NCBI GenBank assembly: GCA_025463675.1
Contig: JAODAX010000005.1
Location: 1-38,656 of the forward strand
Length of the DNA stretch: 38,656 nucleotides
Source: Naasia sp.
Lineage (GTDB): Bacteria; Actinomycetota; Actinomycetes; Actinomycetales; Microbacteriaceae
Direction: 5' to 3'
Shown here: positions 9,669-17,735 of the stretch, piece by piece
Layout of the letters: each line of letters begins with the position of its first letter
Numbering within the stretch: the first letter of the stretch is position 1
Program-made: the position numbers and the translations under genes
The notes under the pieces: generated by a model
What the model was told of the DNA's origin: nothing
The model's database searches: none
The model's input: the letters and a program-made list of their open reading frames with translations, nothing else

Positions 9669-9975
9669 GGCCTCAGTGTGGCGAGCGCGCCGGGCGGCGG
9701 CAAGCAACACGTCGAAACGATCAGGGAGGGCTCTCGCACACCTGTAGCGTGGCGAAAACGCGAGCCTCGAGCCCGACGATGCAGTTGACGTTGAAGCGGC
9801 TGCGCCGTCATGCCGGGCTCAGGGCCGCCGTGTTCGCCGTCTCCGCTCTCAGGAGTGCGCTCGGAGTCGGCATCTCCGCATCCACCGAGTCGGCGGCCAC
9901 CCGCGATCCGCACCGGGCTCGGAGATCGCCGATCGGCCTCGTCGCCTGTCGAGGCAGTCGACCGGGTCCTCGCCG

Positions 9976-10359
9976 GTGAATCGCTCTTCGGCTGGCCGAA
10001 CGGCCGCTGAGCAAGCCAGCCCTTACCAACCGTTCCGAACGGGCCAGGATCTGCGCACGCGGTTCGCCGGAGTACTCCCCAAAGAGGCGCCCGACCCCCG
10101 GCTTCAGCTGGATGAGAAGCTGAAGAGGATACCGATCCCGGCCATCGAACTCGTCGAACAGCGTTTCCTTGAGTCGGCGGATGTCGCGGTGGGTTAGGCA
10201 ACAGGCGGCGGCGTCCTCGCCGCCATGACGGCGAGCGTCTCGTTCGCCCTGTGGCGGAATCCGGAGAACAACCCCGAACCGGTGAGTCTCGCCGGCCTCG
10301 ATGACGCGACCCGCCGTTCCCTCCACGAGGCGCCCCGTGGCCCCGTCCCGCCTGGCTGA
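9976..10359 (+). other. Gene-poor stretch with a possible decayed reading frame (in-frame TAG)
   Basis: The 767 bases between 9668 and 10436 hold no intact gene I recognise. One frame on the plus strand reads as protein-like text on both sides of a TAG at 10195-10197. Before it comes RFAGVLPKEAPDPRLQLDEK and IELVEQRFLESADVAVG; after it, GGGVLAAMTASVSFALWR and VSLAGLDDATRRSLHEAP, up to TGA 10359. The second part has strong G/C at third positions. A CAG to TAG change would explain the break. A competing minus-strand frame across 9980-10200 also looks plausible, so even the strand is uncertain. Confidence 0.25.
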
Positions 10360-10423
10360 CCGAAGGGCTCGAACGCATGAGACAGGCGACGTAACGGAAC
10401 CCGGGGCATCGCCCGCCACCGCA

Positions 10424-10429
10424 TACGCT
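10424..10429 (+). promoter_or_regulatory. Leaderless-type -10 box of the methyltransferase gene
   Basis: TACGCT is followed by exactly six bases (CGGTCC) and the GTG at 10436, with no Shine-Dalgarno. It has the same TANNNT-N6-start geometry as at 9358, 33516 and 36754. Confidence 0.5.
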
Positions 10430-10435
10430 CGGTCC

Positions 10436-11239
10436 GTGCCTGAAGAGCGATACATCCACGGCCACCACGAGAGCGTGCTGCGGTCGCATTCGTGGCGGAC
10501 GGTCGACAACTCCGCCGCCTACCTGGCCCCGCACCTGCGTGCCGGCCTGGCTGTGCTCGACCTCGGCAGCGGCCCCGGCACCATCACGGTCGACATCGCC
10601 GAGCGGGTGGCTCCCGGCACGGTGGTGGGCATCGATGCGTCGGCGGACATCGTCGCGCAGGCCGCGGCGCTCGCCGACGAGCGAGGGGTCAGCAACGTCA
10701 CGTTCCGCACCGGCAACGCGTACGCGCTCGAGCTGCCCGACGACAGCGTCGACGTCGCCCACGCGCATCAGGTGCTCCAGCACCTCTCCGACCCGGTGGC
10801 CGCGCTGCGCGAGCTCGCCCGCGTGGTGCGGCCCGGCGGCGTGATCGCCGCCCGCGACGTCGACTACGGTGGCGCGATCTGGTTCCCGGAGCCGCCCGGT
10901 CTCGACCTCTGGAAGAGCACCTACGACGCCGTGCACCGCTCCGGCGGCGGCGAACCGAACGCCGGTCGGCGCCTCAAGGCGTGGGCGCGAGAGGCGGGGC
11001 TCACCGACGTCACCAACACCGCCTCCGTCTGGGGCTTCAGTTCAGCGACGGACCGGGAGTGGTGGGGCGGGCTGTGGGCCGATCGCGCCCTGCATTCCGA
11101 TTTCGCGAGACAGGCGCTCGAGATGGGCCATGCCGAGCAGGCCGACCTGGAGCGCATGTCCGCCGCCTGGCGGGAGTGGGCCGAGTCGCCCGACGCCTGG
11201 TTCTCGTTCCCGCACGGCGAGATTCTCATCCGCGTCTGA
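10436..11239 (+). CDS. Class I SAM-dependent methyltransferase
   Basis: This 267-residue enzyme contains SAM motif I, VLDLGSGPGTITVD (about 40-53), and an acidic motif II, VVGIDAS. Motif IV is a variant, DDSVDVAHAHQVLQHL, and ARVVRPGGVIAARD is typical of the UbiE/COQ5-like Methyltransf_11/25 group. The N-terminal YIHGHHESVLRSHSWRT is a conserved feature of a subgroup whose substrate is unknown. The GTG at 10436 is chosen because the recognisable N-terminus starts there and a TACGCT box lies 6 nt upstream; the frame is open further upstream but reads as non-coding. No biosynthetic neighbours are present to suggest a substrate. Confidence 0.85.
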   Translation: MPEERYIHGHHESVLRSHSWRTVDNSAAYLAPHLRAGLAVLDLGSGPGTITVDIAERVAPGTVVGIDASADIVAQAAALADERGVSNVTFRTGNAYALELPDDSVDVAHAHQVLQHLSDPVAALRELARVVRPGGVIAARDVDYGGAIWFPEPPGLDLWKSTYDAVHRSGGGEPNAGRRLKAWAREAGLTDVTNTASVWGFSSATDREWWGGLWADRALHSDFARQALEMGHAEQADLERMSAAWREWAESPDAWFSFPHGEILIRV

Positions 11240-11295
11240 TTCCCCCGCGTCTGGGAGGTCGCCGGGCCGCCTGGCGCGTCCCGCCCGCCGTTCAG

Positions 11296-11301
11296 TAGCG
11301 T
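11296..11301 (+). promoter_or_regulatory. Putative -10 box for the copper-binding-type gene
   Basis: TAGCGT lies 64 nt before the ATG at 11365 and matches TANNNT. No metal-sensor operator could be identified in the spacer. Confidence 0.3.
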
Positions 11302-11364
11302 GCGGGCAGGTGTCGTCGTTCCCCGGCTGACCGGCAGCCGGCGGCGGCGCGGACGGAGTGCGCC

Positions 11365-11787
11365 ATGAACCCCTCGGTCGAGATGATGAAGAACATGCCG
11401 ATGTCCGACACATCGGTGATGTCCGGCATGGACATGATGGCCATGCAGAACCTGGTCGACGCCGCCTCCGCGTGCATGCAGGCGTGCACCATGTGCTCGG
11501 ACGCGATGGCCGGCATGGACGGGATGGGCACCTGCGCCGCCGTCTGCGCTAACTGCGCCGACGTGTGCAGCACCATGATGCGGATGATGCTCCGGCCCAT
11601 GGGCATGGAGCGCGACAGCCTGATGGCGATGCTCGAGGCGTGCATCACCATATGCCGCGTCTGCCGCGACGAATGCTCCACTCACATCGGCATGAGCGAG
11701 GCGTGCGCGATGTGCGCCACCGCCTGCGACGCGTGCATGACGGCGTGCCAGGACATGCTGTCGGCGATGCAGACTCCCGCCGCCTAA
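11365..11787 (+). CDS. Met/Cys-rich four-helix bundle copper-storage-like protein (Csp / DUF326 type)
   Basis: This 140-residue protein has 16 cysteines and about 28 methionines. The Cys residues fall in four helical clusters with CxxxC/CxxC spacing: 37, 41, 44; 57, 61, 64, 68; 93, 97, 100, 104; and 114, 117, 121, 124, 128. Inward-facing Cys on a four-helix bundle is the arrangement of Csp proteins, which store many Cu(I) ions. The N-terminus has no signal peptide, so it resembles cytosolic Csp3 rather than exported Csp1. The first 30 residues are a Met-rich tail (MMKNMPMS, MSGMDMMAM) that could be an extra soft-metal site. No copper exporter or sensor lies next to it. The copper role is inferred from the family. 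Confidence 0.88.
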   Translation: MNPSVEMMKNMPMSDTSVMSGMDMMAMQNLVDAASACMQACTMCSDAMAGMDGMGTCAAVCANCADVCSTMMRMMLRPMGMERDSLMAMLEACITICRVCRDECSTHIGMSEACAMCATACDACMTACQDMLSAMQTPAA

Positions 11788-11789
11788 TC

Positions 11790-11805
11790 AGCGGCGGCTG
11801 ATCCT
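11790..11805. terminator. Short hairpin between converging genes
   Basis: ATCAGC-GGCG-GCTGAT lies just after the stop of the Cys/Met-rich protein and before the converging gene. The short stem has no T tract; it may serve both strands. Confidence 0.4.
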
Positions 11806-11832
11806 CGACGTCCGAACCCCCGTCGCCCGGCG

Positions 11833-12153
11833 TCAGAGCTGGGCGACGCTGAAGCGATGCCGCCCCACGGCGAGCACCGAGTACGCGGGTTGCAGTGCAA
11901 CCGGCGTCCCCGCCTGCACGGCGCCCGCGAGCCCGAGGTGATGCCACACGATGCGCAACTCCCCGGTCGCCCAGAGCTCGAGGAGCACCTCGCCCTCGGC
12001 CGAAACGCCCACGACCACCGCATCCCGCCAGCCGCGCGGGGTCGCCGAGGCGAGCCGCAGCCGCATGGCCGTCATCGCGTGACCGGGGCGGTCGTCCATG
12101 CACACGGCTCCGGAGGGGCAGACGTCGATGGCGGTGCGCGGGGCGCTGGTCAT
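11833..12153 (-). CDS. Small protein of unknown function
   Basis: This 106-residue product starts at ATG 12153, preceded by a clear Shine-Dalgarno (AAAGGAG about 9 nt upstream). That fixes the start, although the frame is open further upstream. The N-terminus has TAIDVCPSGAVCMDDRPGHAM with two Cys, and the rest is predicted beta-rich (VVVGVSAEGEVLLELWAT, LGLAGAVQAGTPVALQP). There is no signal peptide or membrane helix. I do not recognise the family. It converges on the copper-storage-like gene and diverges from the decayed small gene at 12264. Confidence 0.72.
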   Translation of the reverse strand: MTSAPRTAIDVCPSGAVCMDDRPGHAMTAMRLRLASATPRGWRDAVVVGVSAEGEVLLELWATGELRIVWHHLGLAGAVQAGTPVALQPAYSVLAVGRHRFSVAQL

Positions 12154-12263
12154 GAGCGGGCTCCTTTCCGGGGCCGGGTGCGTGCGTCCACGGTAGGTCG
12201 GGGTCGGCGGCGCTCCTAGGTGACCCGTCACACGACGCAATACGGGCGTGCGCCTAACGGACA

Positions 12264-12578
12264 TTGCAGCGACGCAACACGCTCGATCCGCTCTTGCCGC
12301 GGGCGCTCGCGCTGCGGGTTGGCCTCGCCCTCCAACAGTTGGGGCAGCGCCCGCGTCGCGGCCGCACCGTCGAAGAGGCGCGCCTCGCTCGCGAGGTCGC
12401 GAGGTCGCGAGGCAGCGCGGCAGGCGCAGGCGGAGCGGGACGGCTACCGCCGCCTCCCTCTGCACAGACGCCCTTCGGCGGATCGGGTCGGTGGCGTCCG
12501 GAGGCCGTGGACGCCACCGCTCGGTCCTCCGTCGTCTGCGCGGTCGCGGATCAGCCGTGCCCGAGGACGGCGGTGTAG
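12264..12578 (+). pseudogene. Possible small charged protein disrupted by an 8-bp tandem repeat
   Basis: From TTG 12264 the frame reads TLDPLLPRALALRVGLALQQLGQ and then EEARLAREV with strong G/C third positions. After the repeat at 12391-12412 it turns into low-complexity text. The plus frame one base over continues plausibly as AARQAQAERDGYRRLPL. Removing 16 bases (two copies of GCGAGGTC) joins the two into EEARLAREAARQAQAERDGYRR. The start codon is unusual and no homologue can be confirmed here. The 3' end is uncertain and would run toward the acdS end on the other strand. Confidence 0.35.
12391..12412. repeat. 8-bp tandem repeat (GCGAGGTC x 2.75)
   Basis: Two full copies of GCGAGGTC at 12391-12398 and 12399-12406 are followed by GCGAGG. 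The unit length is not a multiple of three, so copy number changes would shift any reading frame through it. Confidence 0.85.
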
Positions 12579-13572
12579 CCGTTGTTCGCCAGCTGCCCGC
12601 CGAGGTGGGCGTAGAGCACCGTCGCGTCGCGGGGGATCTCGCCCGTCGAGACCAGCTCGATCATCGCAGCGAGCGACTTGCCCTCGTACACCGCATCGGT
12701 GAGCATCCCGTCGGTCCGCATGCCGAGTTCGATCGCGGCGATGGTGCGCTCGTCGGGGATGCCGTAGATGCCGGCGTGGAAGTTGTCGTCGAGCAGGATC
12801 TCGTCGTCGCGCAGCTCCCGGCCGAGCCCGATCAGCTCCGTCGTGTTGCGGGCGATCCGCGCGACCTGCTCCCTCGTCTCCCGGGGCTGAGCCGACCCGT
12901 CGATGCCCAGGACGCGCCGGGGGCGGTCGTCGCCGAGCGCGGCGAAACCGGCGATCATGCCCCCTGCGTCGAGCCGGTCACCGAGCAGACGACGATCGTG
13001 TCGAAGAAGACGCCCAGCTGCTTCTTCTGCTTCGCCGCCTCGAACGCCCAGTTGGCGAAGCCGAGCCCGCCGAGCGGGTGATCGCTCGCGCCCGCCGGGA
13101 TCGGGTACGGGGTGCCGCCGCGCTCCTCGATCTCGCGCAGCGCCTGCTCCCAGCTCTCCTTGAAGCCGATGCCGAAGCCCGCCTTCACAAGTCGCACGTC
13201 GGCGCCCGCGATCCGTGACACCTGGATGTTGCCCACCCGGTCGTAGACCGAGTCGAGCCAGCCGACCCAGGACTCCTGCACGAGCACGCAGCGCAGGCCG
13301 ACCTTGGCCGCGACGCCGGCGACCTGCCGGGTGTGGTTCGACTGCACGCCGCCGATCGAGACCAGGGTGTCGGCGCCCATCGCGAGGGCGTCGGCCACCA
13401 GGTACTCGAGCTTGCGCGTCTTGTTGCCGCCGAACGCGATGCCGCTGTTCAGGTCCTCGCGCTTCGCCCAGAGCCGCGCGCCGCCGAGGTGGGCGGTGAG
13501 TCGGTCGAGCTGGTGGACGGGGGAGGGGCCGAGCAGCAGCGGATGCCGCGGGAAGTCGGCGAGCGTCGTTAT
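12551..13572 (-). pseudogene. acdS: 1-aminocyclopropane-1-carboxylate (ACC) deaminase, inactivated
   Basis: ACC deaminase is a PLP enzyme that splits ACC, the plant ethylene precursor, to 2-oxobutyrate and ammonia. The frame from 13572 carries [12 protein letters not shown] with the PLP lysine, [25 protein letters not shown] and [10 protein letters not shown]. It reaches [10 protein letters not shown] and hits TGA at once. The next frame continues as [10 protein letters not shown] through YEGKS and YAHLGG to TGA 12551. The Glu of YEGK and Leu of HLGG match positions (295 and 322 in Pseudomonas) that separate ACC deaminase from D-cysteine desulfhydrase. One G is missing from the G run at 12960-12964. 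The expected start is ATA, not ATG. Repaired length is about 340 residues; the family has about 338. Confidence 0.85.
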
Positions 13573-14210
13573 GCGGTGCCTTTCGAGAGGTGGTCGGCGA
13601 GCGACGACCGCACCTGCGCGGTGAGGTCGCGAACGAGGGGAAGGTCGCGGGCGGCGCAGGCGTCGGCGAACCGGCGGTGCCGCTCGCCGGACGCGGTGCC
13701 GCCGTCGAAACCGAACTGCGCGAGCTCCAGGCGGCGGAGCACATCCGACTGCTCGTGCGCGGCACGCGTCAGGGCTGCGTTGCCGGCGCGGGCGAGCATC
13801 ACGTCGTGGAACTCGTCGTCCGCGGCGAGGGCGGCGTCGAGGTCGCCCGCCGCGGCGGCTCGCTGAAAGCGGTGGTTGGCGGCGCGCATCCTGGCGATGT
13901 CGTCGTCGGTGAGACGGGGGAGGGCGAGCTCGGCGGCGCGGAGGCTCAGGGTCCGGACGATCTAGAGTGCGTCGAGTGCCGCCGTCTCGTCGAGTGGCGC
14001 GACGCGGGTGCCGCTCTGCGCCCGCGTCTCGACGAGTCCCTCGGAGCGCAGGCGCTGCAGAGCGGCGCGGATCGGCTCCTTAGACACGCCGAACCGGGCG
14101 GCGAGCTCGCGGTCGCGGAGCGCGGACCCGGCGGGAAGGGAGCCGGCGATGATTTCGCGGCGGAGCGTCCGGTGCACCTCGTCGCGGAACAGTGTGCGGT
14201 CGGAGATCAC
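13569..14210 (-). pseudogene. GntR/FadR-type transcriptional regulator with an amber codon
   Basis: A single frame from GTG 14210 to TAA 13569 encodes 213 codons with one TAG at 13962-13964. The N-terminal winged helix reads TLRREIIAGSLPAGSALRDR, then [20 protein letters not shown] and [13 protein letters not shown], a textbook GntR domain. After the stop, the FCD ligand-binding domain continues in frame ([43 protein letters not shown]). A GAG to TAG change would explain it. The gene directly precedes acdS and overlaps its expected start, so it was probably the local regulator of ACC deaminase. A truncated DNA-binding domain alone would be unlikely to dimerise properly. Confidence 0.85.
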
Positions 14211-14266
14211 ACGGCCGAATGCTCGGCGTGCGATTTCCTGACCCGCGCAGGCACGCGGCGCGCAGG

Positions 14267-14515
14267 TTACCGGTCGAAGGTGAGGCGTGGCTCGCCCGTC
14301 GCCGGGTCGACGCTCACCGTCGGGTAGCCGTCCGGGGCCTCGGTGTCGAGTTCCGCGATCGGCCGGCCCTCCAGCCAGGTCAGCGTCCACGAGCCCGAGG
14401 CCATCCCGTCGGCCGCGAGTCGGCTCTCCGCCTCGAGCAGCACGGCGACGAAGTCGGCGGGCAGCCGGGCGGGCGGCTCGCCGCCGAGCGGCCAGCGGGT
14501 GCCGAGGGAGATCAC
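14267..14515 (-). CDS. Small conserved-looking protein of unknown function
   Basis: This 82-residue product starts at GTG 14515, four bases after the stop of the upstream acetyltransferase gene, so it is translationally linked to it. The sequence has LPADFVAVLLEAESRLAADG, then SWTLTWLEGRPIAEL, and ends with a beta-like VDPATGEPRLTFDR. There is no signal peptide or membrane segment. I do not recognise a family. The likely order of transcription is valS, GNAT, this gene. Confidence 0.68.
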   Translation of the reverse strand: MISLGTRWPLGGEPPARLPADFVAVLLEAESRLAADGMASGSWTLTWLEGRPIAELDTEAPDGYPTVSVDPATGEPRLTFDR

Positions 14516-14519
14516 CTGA

Positions 14520-15005
14520 TCAGCCCAGGTTGATGTCGTAGGTGACCCACTGGGTCTTCTCCGCCACCTGGTCGTAGAGCCGGCGGGCGGTCGCGTTGTC
14601 CTCGGCGGTGATCCAGCGGATCACGCCGAAGCCGCGGTCCCGGGCCTCCTGCTTCAGGTGGTCGAAGATCGCCTGGGCGACGCCGCGCTGGCGGTGCTCC
14701 GGGTCGACGAACAGGTCCTCGAGGTAGAGGCCGCGGTCGTTCTCCAGCAGTCGCTCGAACTCGCGGACGTGGGCGAGCGCCAGCACGGTGCCCGCCTCGT
14801 CCACGCCGACCAGCCCGCGCATCGCCGAGGTGTCGCTGTGCAACCACGTCCAGGCGCGCATCGCGCGCTCGTCCTCGAGCGGGGTCTCGTAGAACTTGGC
14901 GTACCCCGAGTAGAGCTCGTACCAGGCGAAGAAGTCGCCCTGCTCGAGTGGGCGCACTCGCACCGCGGTCGTCGTGCTCACGTTGTCGTCGTTGGCGTCG
15001 CTCAT
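14520..15005 (-). CDS. GNAT-family N-acetyltransferase
   Basis: This 161-residue protein has the GNAT fold. LYLEDLFVDPEHRQRGVAQAIF (beta 4 and motif A, about 94-114) contains the acetyl-CoA binding pattern Q-R-G-V-A. A later VIRWITAEDNATARRLYDQV is motif B with the conserved Tyr. The N-terminus VRPLEQGDFFAWYELYSGYAKFY resembles diamine/spermidine acetyltransferase-like members, but the substrate is not predictable. It lies 27 nt downstream of valS on the same strand, and the small unknown gene follows after 4 nt. ATG 15005 is used; a GTG nine codons in is possible. Confidence 0.88.
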   Translation of the reverse strand: MSDANDDNVSTTTAVRVRPLEQGDFFAWYELYSGYAKFYETPLEDERAMRAWTWLHSDTSAMRGLVGVDEAGTVLALAHVREFERLLENDRGLYLEDLFVDPEHRQRGVAQAIFDHLKQEARDRGFGVIRWITAEDNATARRLYDQVAEKTQWVTYDINLG

Positions 15006-15032
15006 CTGTGTTCTCTTCCCCCGGTGTTCCGC

Positions 15033-17624
15033 TTACAGCACTTCGTTCGGCACCAGCACGATGCTGGTCACCGCCAGTTCCGGACCGCTCTCGAACGTCA
15101 GGTCGTCGATGCGTCCGACGGCCCGGAGGTCGCCCTCGGCGAGCTGCAGCAGCTCCACCTTGACCTCAGGTCCTGCGATCACCGCCGATGCTACCGGCGT
15201 CTTCTGGGAGGCCTTCGCGTCGGTCTTCGCGCGTCGGATACCCACCAGCGCGTCGCTCGCAAGCACCAGAAGTTCGGTCGTCGCGGTGTCCGCGACGACG
15301 CCGGGCTCCGGCCAGGAGGCCGCGTGGATGCTGCCCTCCTGGAACCAGGACCAGGCCTCCTCGGTAGCGAACGGCACGAACGGCGCGAACAGGCGCAGCA
15401 GCGTGGTCATCGCCTCGCGGAGAGCGGCGATCGCTGATGCTTGCCCGCCGTCGGCGGTCTCGCCCGCGCCGTATGCGCGCTCCTTCACCAGCTCCAGATA
15501 GTCGTCGCAGAACGTCCAGAAGAAGCTCTCCGCCGTCTCCAGGGCGCGGGCGTGGTCGTAGCCATCGAGCGCCTCCGTCGCGGTCCGCGCCACGCCGTCG
15601 AGGGTGGCCAGCATGCTCCAGTCGAGCGGATGCGTCACCGCCTCGCGGCCGTGCGCCTCACCGGCCGGGAAGCTGAGGATGAACTTGGCCGCGTTCAGGA
15701 TCTTGATCGAGAGCCGGCGCCCGATGCGGATCTGGGTGGGGTTCTGCGGGTCGAAGGCGGCGTCGGTGCCGAGCCGGCTGGAGGCCGCCCAGTAGCGCAC
15801 CGCGTCCGAGCCGTGCTGCTCGAGCATGTCGGCGGGCGTCACCACGTTGCCCTTCGACTTCGACATCTTCTTCCGGTCGGGGTCGACGATGAAGCCGGAG
15901 ATGGTCGCGTGCGACCACGGCGAGGAGCCGTCCTCCAGCAGCGCGCGCAGCGCCGTGGAGAAGAGCCAGGTGCGGATGATGTCCTGCCCCTGCGGGCGCA
16001 GGTCGAACGGGTAGACGAGGTTCCACAGCTCCTCGTCGCGCTCCCAGCCGCCGGCGAGCTGCGGGGTGAGCGACGACGTCGCCCAGGTGTCCATGACGTC
16101 GAGTTCGCCGACGAAGCCGCCCGGCTGGCCGCGCTGGGCCTCGTCGAACCCGGGGGCGGTGTCGGAGGACGGGTCCACCGGCAGGGCGCTCTCGTCGGGG
16201 ACGATCACGTCCTCGAAGCGTGGGGTGCCGTCCGCGTCGAGCGGGTACCAGACGGGGATCGGCACGCCGAAGAAGCGCTGGCGGGAGATCAGCCAGTCGC
16301 CGGCGAGGCCGCGCACCCAGTTCTCGTAGCGCACACGCATGAAGTCGGGCACGAAGTCGATGCCGCGGCCGAGCTCGAGCAGGCGCTCGCGGAGCTCCTC
16401 GCTGCGGCCGCCGTTGGTGATGTACCACTGGCGGGTCGACACGATCTCGAGCGGCCGGTCGCCCTTCTCGAAGAACTTCACCGGGTGGGTGATCTGCTTC
16501 GGCTCGGCCAGCAGCTCGCCCGAGCCGCGGAGCAGGTCGACGATCGTCTGTTTCGCCGAGAACACCGTCTTGCCGGCGAGTTGCGCGTACGCCTCGCGGC
16601 CGGCTTCGGTGTTGATCGCCTCGGGCGCCTCGCTTTGGAAGCGCCCGTCGAATCCGATCACCGCACGGTTCGGCAGGTCGAGCTCGCGCCACCAGACGAC
16701 GTCGGTGACGTCGCCGAAGGTGCAGTTCATGGCGATGCCGGTGCCCTTGTCGGCCTGCGCCAGGTGGTGGGGGAGCACCGGCACCTCGACGCCGAAGACC
16801 GGCGTTTTCACCGTGGTGCCGAACAGGTGCTGGTAGCGCTCGTCGTCCGGGTGCGCAATCAGTGCGACGCAGGAGGGCAGCAGCTCGGGGCGGCTGGTCT
16901 CGATCTCGATCTGGGTGCCGTCGGGGGCGAAGAACGCGATCCGGTGGTACGCGCCGGGCTGCGCCCGGTCTTCGAGCTCGGCCTGCGCCACCGCGGTGCG
17001 GAACGTGATGTCCCAGAGTGTCGGAGCCTGCGCCTGGTACGCCTCGCCGCGGGCGAGGTTCCGCAGGAACGCGCGCTGCGAGGCGGCGCGCGCGTCGTCG
17101 CCGATGGTGCGGTAGGTCTGCGTCCAGTCGACCGAGAGGCCGAGGATGCGCCAGACGGCCTCGAACTGCTTCTCGTCCTCGACGGTGAGCTTCTCGCACA
17201 GTTCAATGAAGTTGCGGCGGGAGATCGGCTGCTGGTCGGCCGCCTTGCTGCTCTTGTTGTCGCCGCCCTCGAACGGCGGCGTGAAGTGGGGGTCGTACGG
17301 CAGGGTCGGGTCGCAGCGCACGCCGTAGTAGTTCTGCACGCGGCGCTCGGTGGGCAGGCCGTTGTCGTCCCAACCCATCGGGTAGAACACCGTCTTGCCG
17401 CGCATCCGCTGGTAGCGGGCGATCACGTCGGTGTGGGTGTAGCTGAAGACGTGCCCGATGTGCAGCGAGCCGGATGCGGTGGGCGGCGGGGTGTCGATCG
17501 AGTAGATCGCCTCGCGGGTCGCGCCCTCGCGACGGAACCGGTAGACGCCGTCCGACTCCCAGCGCTCGCCCCACTTGGGCTCGAGTCCTTCGAGGGCCGG
17601 CTTGTCGGGAATGGCATTCGGCAT
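15033..17624 (-). CDS. valS: Valine--tRNA ligase
   Basis: This 863-residue class I synthetase charges tRNA-Val. HIGH occurs exactly at 55-58 (SGSLHIGHVF) and KMSKS at 586-590 (RKKMSKSKGNV). The editing (CP1) domain lies between, with IEIETSRPELLPSC and TGIAMNCTFGDVTD. The valine-type opening YSIDTPPPTASG and MGWDDNGLPTERRVQ separate it from IleS. The C-terminal anticodon-binding domain follows (WSWFQEGSIHAASWPEP). The zinc-less short type and the lack of a long C-terminal coiled coil suit this actinobacterial subgroup. GGAG lies about 8 nt before ATG 17624. No T-box is visible upstream, in contrast to ileS. Confidence 0.96.
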   Translation of the reverse strand: MPNAIPDKPALEGLEPKWGERWESDGVYRFRREGATREAIYSIDTPPPTASGSLHIGHVFSYTHTDVIARYQRMRGKTVFYPMGWDDNGLPTERRVQNYYGVRCDPTLPYDPHFTPPFEGGDNKSSKAADQQPISRRNFIELCEKLTVEDEKQFEAVWRILGLSVDWTQTYRTIGDDARAASQRAFLRNLARGEAYQAQAPTLWDITFRTAVAQAELEDRAQPGAYHRIAFFAPDGTQIEIETSRPELLPSCVALIAHPDDERYQHLFGTTVKTPVFGVEVPVLPHHLAQADKGTGIAMNCTFGDVTDVVWWRELDLPNRAVIGFDGRFQSEAPEAINTEAGREAYAQLAGKTVFSAKQTIVDLLRGSGELLAEPKQITHPVKFFEKGDRPLEIVSTRQWYITNGGRSEELRERLLELGRGIDFVPDFMRVRYENWVRGLAGDWLISRQRFFGVPIPVWYPLDADGTPRFEDVIVPDESALPVDPSSDTAPGFDEAQRGQPGGFVGELDVMDTWATSSLTPQLAGGWERDEELWNLVYPFDLRPQGQDIIRTWLFSTALRALLEDGSSPWSHATISGFIVDPDRKKMSKSKGNVVTPADMLEQHGSDAVRYWAASSRLGTDAAFDPQNPTQIRIGRRLSIKILNAAKFILSFPAGEAHGREAVTHPLDWSMLATLDGVARTATEALDGYDHARALETAESFFWTFCDDYLELVKERAYGAGETADGGQASAIAALREAMTTLLRLFAPFVPFATEEAWSWFQEGSIHAASWPEPGVVADTATTELLVLASDALVGIRRAKTDAKASQKTPVASAVIAGPEVKVELLQLAEGDLRAVGRIDDLTFESGPELAVTSIVLVPNEVL

Positions 17625-17735
17625 GAGAGGACTCCGGTTCCGGTATGTGCGGCACCGCGTGAGGGTGCCTGAATGTCGCCGCGTCGCGCGGCGCCTCCAG
17701 CGTACCGGAGCGGCGCCGCCGGGGCCGGCGCTCGG

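Noticed and set aside
12551-13572. Programmed frameshift as an explanation for acdS
   Set aside because: The site is a plain G run without a typical heptamer slippery sequence or following structure, and the gene also lacks a start codon.
15441-17672. 743-codon open frame antisense to valS
   Set aside because: It is the reverse-complement shadow of a conserved synthetase; the composition is repetitive and no motifs are visible.
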